Shown in pieces: positions 7,530 through 9,980 of a stretch of DNA of 9,980 nt (within the stretch, counting starts at the first letter, position 1; each line of letters starts with the position of its first letter). The translations under genes and the position numbers were made by a program. Location of the stretch: contig JAESRD010000032.1 of NCBI GenBank assembly GCA_016764835.1, forward strand, positions 1-9,980, written 5' to 3'. The notes beneath the pieces are model-generated. The model made no database searches. It saw nothing but the letters and a program-made list of their open reading frames with translations, and had not been told where the DNA came from. Source of the DNA: Paracoccaceae bacterium. Lineage in GTDB: Bacteria; Pseudomonadota; Alphaproteobacteria; Rhodobacterales; Rhodobacteraceae.

Positions 7530-8110
7530 TAGGCTTTCGGCGCAAAATCCGGCTGGAAACGGCGCGGATGACACTGCGCCAACCGGCCCATGGCGACTTT
7601 CAAAAATGGGTGGCCATGCGCAAGGGATCGGCTGACTATTTGCAACCATGGGAGCCGAAGTGGACGCCGACCCACCTGACCCGTAAAGCATTTACCAGCC
7701 GTGTTCATTGGGCGCAGCGCTCTATTGCGCAGGGCACTGGCCTGCCGCTGTTTCTGTTTCGCCGCTCTGATGATGCGATCCTTGGCGCCATAACGCTCGA
7801 CAATATCCGCCGTGGTCCGGCCCAAGCGGGCACGACAGGTTACTGGACCGGCCAGCCGCATGCCCGCCAAGGCTATATGCGCGAAGCTATTCAAGCGCTG
7901 GTGCATTATGCATTCACCACGCTTGATCTGAGCCGGATAGAGGCAGGCTGCCTGCCCGAAAACACCGCCTCGCGCAACCTGCTAGAAAGCTGCGGTTACA
8001 AATATGAGGGCGTGGCGCAAAGCTATTTGCAGATCAACGGACGTTGGCGCAACCATGTGCTTTATTCCAACCTGCGCAGCGACAGACGTGGCAAAACTTC
8101 TGTCGGGTAG
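7526..8110 (+). CDS. GNAT family N-acetyltransferase (RimJ-like)
   Basis: A 194-residue acetyltransferase of the RimJ/RimL (Acetyltransf_3) type, which moves an acetyl group from acetyl-CoA to a protein N-terminus or small amine. The N-terminus IRLETARMTLRQP (8-20) is the usual first strand. The acetyl-CoA loop is HARQGYMREAIQALVHYAF (112-130), and LSRIEAGCLPENTASRNLLE (135-154) followed by CGYKYEG (156-162) forms the C-terminal core. The start ATG overlaps the M16 stop as ATGA (7526-7529), so it is probably coupled to the peptidase gene; no strong ribosome binding site of its own is seen. RimJ acetylates ribosomal protein S5 in E. coli, but the substrate here cannot be read from the sequence. 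Confidence 0.9.
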   Translation: MIGFRRKIRLETARMTLRQPAHGDFQKWVAMRKGSADYLQPWEPKWTPTHLTRKAFTSRVHWAQRSIAQGTGLPLFLFRRSDDAILGAITLDNIRRGPAQAGTTGYWTGQPHARQGYMREAIQALVHYAFTTLDLSRIEAGCLPENTASRNLLESCGYKYEGVAQSYLQINGRWRNHVLYSNLRSDRRGKTSVG

Positions 8111-8134
8111 GCTGCTTGCCCCGGCGCAGGCGAC

Positions 8135-9574
8135 GTGTTTCATAAACCTATGACATTACCGCCGCTCTCCCCCGCATCCGATGCCTTTATGGCCCAGCTC
8201 GCTCAAACTTTGCCGCCAGAGGCGTTTCGCCCCGAAAGTGATGCCTATCTGGTAGAGCCGAGGCGTAAATGGCAGGGCCAAGGGCGGGTTGTGGCGCCGC
8301 ATTCGGTTGCGCAAGTGGCGGCTGTGGTCCGCGCCTGTGCCGCGGCCAAAGTGGGCATCGTGCCCTATGCTGGCGGCACGGGGCTGGTCGGCGGTCAGGT
8401 CTGCCCTGACGGGCCGGTGCCGCTGGTGCTATCTGTCGAGCGGCTCAATGAAATCAAAGCAGTATATGCCAATGAGAATGTGATTGTTGCTGGCGCGGGG
8501 GTGATATTGGCCGACTTGCAGGAAGCGGCGCAGAGCGCGGGCCGGCTGTTTCCGTTGTCGCTGGCCTCCGATGGGTCGGCCCGGATCGGCGGGCTGCTGG
8601 GCACCAATGCGGGTGGCATCAATGTGCTGCGTTGGGGCAATATGCGCGCGCTGTGCCTCGGGGTTGAGGTGGTGTTGCCTGATGGACAGATATGGCAAGG
8701 CATGCGGCGGCTGCGCAAGGATAATACCGGCTATGATCTGCGCGATCTGTTTATCGGCTCTGAGGGCACGCTGGGCGTGATCACGGCGGCGACCTTGCGC
8801 ATGGTGGCTGAACCGGCGCAAATTTGCACCGCGTTTTTCGCCGTCCGCTCGCCTGCTGCGGCACTTGAATTGCTGGCGCTGGCGCAAGATATGGTCGGCG
8901 ACGGCGTGTCAGCGTTTGAGTTGATCCACCGGCAGGGGTTTGACTTTATCACTGAGGCCGGGCTGCCGGGGCAGATGCCGTTTTCGCCGCTGCCCGCATG
9001 GGCGGTGCTGATCGAGTTGGGGCTTGGGCGGGGCAGCGACCCCGCCGAGACGCTGGCGGAGTTATTCGAGACAGGTATGCGGCAGGGCCTGTGCGATGAC
9101 GGTGTGATCGCGTCCTCACAGGCGCAGCGCGCGGCGTTTTGGAACCTGCGCGAAACTATCCCCGAAGGTAACCGGCGCATTGGCGCGATTGCTAGCCATG
9201 ATATTTCACTCCCCTTGTCGCATATTGCTGAATTCATTGACAAAGCACCGGAGCTGATTGCGCCTTTGGGGCCGCTGCGGATCAATTGTTTTGGCCATTT
9301 GGGCGACGGTAATTTGCATTACAATATGTTCCCCCCGCAAGGTGAAAGCCGCGAAAACTATGCCGGAATCGCGCCGCAACTCAGCGATATTGTCCACCAA
9401 CTGGCGCATGATCTTGGCGGCTCGATCAGTGCCGAGCACGGAATTGGCAGGCTGAAGCGCGATGATCTGGCGCGGTTTAGTGACCCGGCTAAGATGGCGA
9501 TGATGCGGGCGGTGAAACAGGCTTTGGACCCGGACTGGATTATGAATCCGGGGGCGGTTTTTGCGCGGGATTAG
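8135..9574 (+). CDS. FAD-linked D-2-hydroxyacid dehydrogenase (GlcD/D2HGDH/D-lactate dehydrogenase family)
   Basis: A 479-residue flavoprotein with an N-terminal FAD-binding (PCMH) domain and a C-terminal FAD-linked oxidase domain. It likely oxidises a D-2-hydroxyacid such as D-lactate, D-2-hydroxyglutarate or glycolate. FAD-site motifs are VVAPHSVAQVAAVV (52-65), PYAGGTGLVGGQ (77-88), GGLLGTNAGGINVLRWG (152-168) and NTGYDLRDLFIGSEGTLGVI (197-216). The C-terminal domain has the metal/substrate-site GHLGDGNLHYN (387-397, H388 and H395) and SAEHGIGRLK (432-441). The start is uncertain: GTG 8135 has a weak AGG nearby, while ATG 8150, five codons in, has no clear ribosome binding site. It lies 24 bases after the GNAT gene and may be the last gene of the run. 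The exact substrate is unknown. Confidence 0.92.
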   Translation: MFHKPMTLPPLSPASDAFMAQLAQTLPPEAFRPESDAYLVEPRRKWQGQGRVVAPHSVAQVAAVVRACAAAKVGIVPYAGGTGLVGGQVCPDGPVPLVLSVERLNEIKAVYANENVIVAGAGVILADLQEAAQSAGRLFPLSLASDGSARIGGLLGTNAGGINVLRWGNMRALCLGVEVVLPDGQIWQGMRRLRKDNTGYDLRDLFIGSEGTLGVITAATLRMVAEPAQICTAFFAVRSPAAALELLALAQDMVGDGVSAFELIHRQGFDFITEAGLPGQMPFSPLPAWAVLIELGLGRGSDPAETLAELFETGMRQGLCDDGVIASSQAQRAAFWNLRETIPEGNRRIGAIASHDISLPLSHIAEFIDKAPELIAPLGPLRINCFGHLGDGNLHYNMFPPQGESRENYAGIAPQLSDIVHQLAHDLGGSISAEHGIGRLKRDDLARFSDPAKMAMMRAVKQALDPDWIMNPGAVFARD

Positions 9575-9867
9575 AGGCGCGGCTGGTAGGCGTGGCGGAT
9601 GTATGAACGGGAAGAATGCAGGCTTCGGCGCGGCTGTTAACGGCTGACCCTTCTGAGAAAAGAGCTAAAACTTTAAGGCGTGTTGCGGCCGCGGCCATGC
9701 CACGATGGGGCGTATTATGTGCCATCTAGATGTTGAGCTGAATGCAGTCTGGTGATTTCTAACGCAGTGAAAACCAATAGATGCGCAACCGTTGGTTCGA
9801 CCCCACATTCCTTATCGCTTGTTGATATGCAATTCCGTCCCTTCATAGATTTGAAGGGAGCTTCTCT
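9575..9867. other. Intergenic region before the transposase gene; probably contains the left end of the IS
   Basis: No supported gene is found in this 293-bp stretch. Possible reading frames are short and lack a start signal or recognisable sequence. The first half is GC-rich and includes the 10-bp palindrome GGCCGCGGCC at 9687-9696. The second half, from about 9715, is richer in A and T and contains AACCAA (9772-9777) with TTGGTT (9792-9797). The left inverted repeat of the IS should lie here, but no GTAA-type IS66 end could be placed without the other end of the element. No good terminator for the FAD gene is visible. Confidence 0.5.
9838..9859 (+). promoter_or_regulatory. Hairpin covering the ribosome binding site of tnpA
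   Basis: TCCCTTCA (9838-9845) and TGAAGGGA (9852-9859) form a perfect 8-bp stem around a 6-base loop. The right arm contains most of the Shine-Dalgarno sequence AAGGGAG (9854-9860), which is 7 bases from the tnpA ATG at 9868. In RNA this fold would hide the ribosome binding site. Similar protection against transcripts reading in from outside is known in other IS families such as IS10; its use here is inference. Confidence 0.6.
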
Positions 9868-9980
9868 ATGGAAGCTTTGAGCGAGTTTCTCACAAGAATA
9901 CCGCGCAGTTCGAATGGCAAGCGACGCTGGCCTCTTGAGCTGAAGGCCCGGATTGTTGCGGAAACGCTGAGTGAGGGCGC
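9868..9980 (+). CDS. tnpA: IS66-type transposase accessory protein TnpA, N-terminal part (runs off the right edge)
   Basis: The first 37 codons of a gene that continues beyond the window. The translation begins MEALSEFLTRIPRSSNGKRR and goes on with RRWPLELKARIVAETLSEGA, matching the start of the helix-turn-helix of IS66 accessory TnpA proteins (pattern RRRW..E.KARIV.E.L..G). A clear AAGGGAG ribosome binding site lies 7 bases upstream. IS66 elements usually carry tnpA, tnpB and the DDE transposase tnpC in a row; the others would be to the right. An IS3-type OrfA is the main alternative because the two share this HTH fold, but the RRW..E.KARIVAETL wording favours IS66. Confidence 0.72.
   Translation, partial: MEALSEFLTRIPRSSNGKRRWPLELKARIVAETLSEG
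9868..9980 (+). mobile_element. Left part of an insertion sequence, probably IS66 family
   Basis: The tnpA start marks an insertion sequence entering from the right edge. Its true left boundary lies somewhere upstream in 9575-9867 and could not be fixed, so this entry covers only the certain part. The element sits after the FAD dehydrogenase gene and does not appear to interrupt it, since that protein ends with a normal C-terminal NPGAVF segment. Confidence 0.6.

Noticed and set aside
9540..9725. 61-residue minus-strand frame after the FAD gene
   Set aside because: It overlaps the end of the FAD gene, has no ribosome binding site and no recognisable sequence.
9822..9851. tnpA promoter TTGATA - 18 bases - TAGATT
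   Set aside because: The -10 match is only 4 of 6, and transcription from about 9858 would remove part of the ribosome binding site. Not supported enough to list.
1..9980. CRISPR arrays, tRNA or rRNA genes, phage or defence systems
   Set aside because: No regularly spaced repeats, no tRNA-like cloverleaf or rRNA sequence, and no defence-type genes were seen on either strand.

Overview
The window looks like an alphaproteobacterial chromosome, most probably from a Rhodobacterales-type marine bacterium. The evidence is the moderately high GC content, the frequent GTG starts and tightly overlapping genes, the protein sequences, and a gene order typical of that group: coxB-ctaB-coxF-ctaG-coxC-surf1-thrC-M16 peptidase-GNAT. 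The lineage is inferred from gene content and recalled family sequences, not from a search.

Layout. At the left edge (1-311, minus strand) is the N-terminal part of a TldD-like protein, transcribed divergently from the rest. Its start and the coxB start are separated by a 186-bp leader (312-497) that holds two short dyads. From 498 to 4875 is an aa3-type cytochrome c oxidase cluster: subunit II (coxB/ctaC), heme O synthase (ctaB), a 69-residue single-pass membrane protein (coxF-like), the CuB chaperone ctaG (GTG start), subunit III (coxC/ctaE), and the heme-a/subunit I maturation factor surf1. Subunit I (coxA/ctaD) and heme A synthase (ctaA) are not in the window. One base after surf1 come threonine synthase (thrC), an M16 zinc peptidase gene that is split by an apparent one-base deletion, and a GNAT/RimJ-like acetyltransferase, each joined by a 4-base overlap. 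An FAD-linked D-2-hydroxyacid dehydrogenase follows 24 bp later. After a roughly 290-bp region with no supported gene, the right edge carries the first 37 codons of an IS66-type transposase accessory gene, tnpA.

How the genes work together. CtaB makes heme O, the precursor of heme a. Surf1 helps place heme a in subunit I, and CtaG supplies CuB. CoxB carries CuA and accepts electrons from cytochrome c, and CoxC completes the core. The downstream genes (thrC, M16, GNAT, FAD oxidase) have no obvious role in the oxidase and are probably linked by conserved order and shared transcription. Hairpins after coxB and after coxC could adjust expression inside the cluster.

I see no previously undescribed multi-gene system. 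The observations most worth checking are the M16 frameshift at about 6868-6870, a perfect 8-bp hairpin that buries the ribosome binding site of the transposase gene at 9838-9859, the strong intercistronic hairpins, and a small duplication at the 3' end of ctaG.
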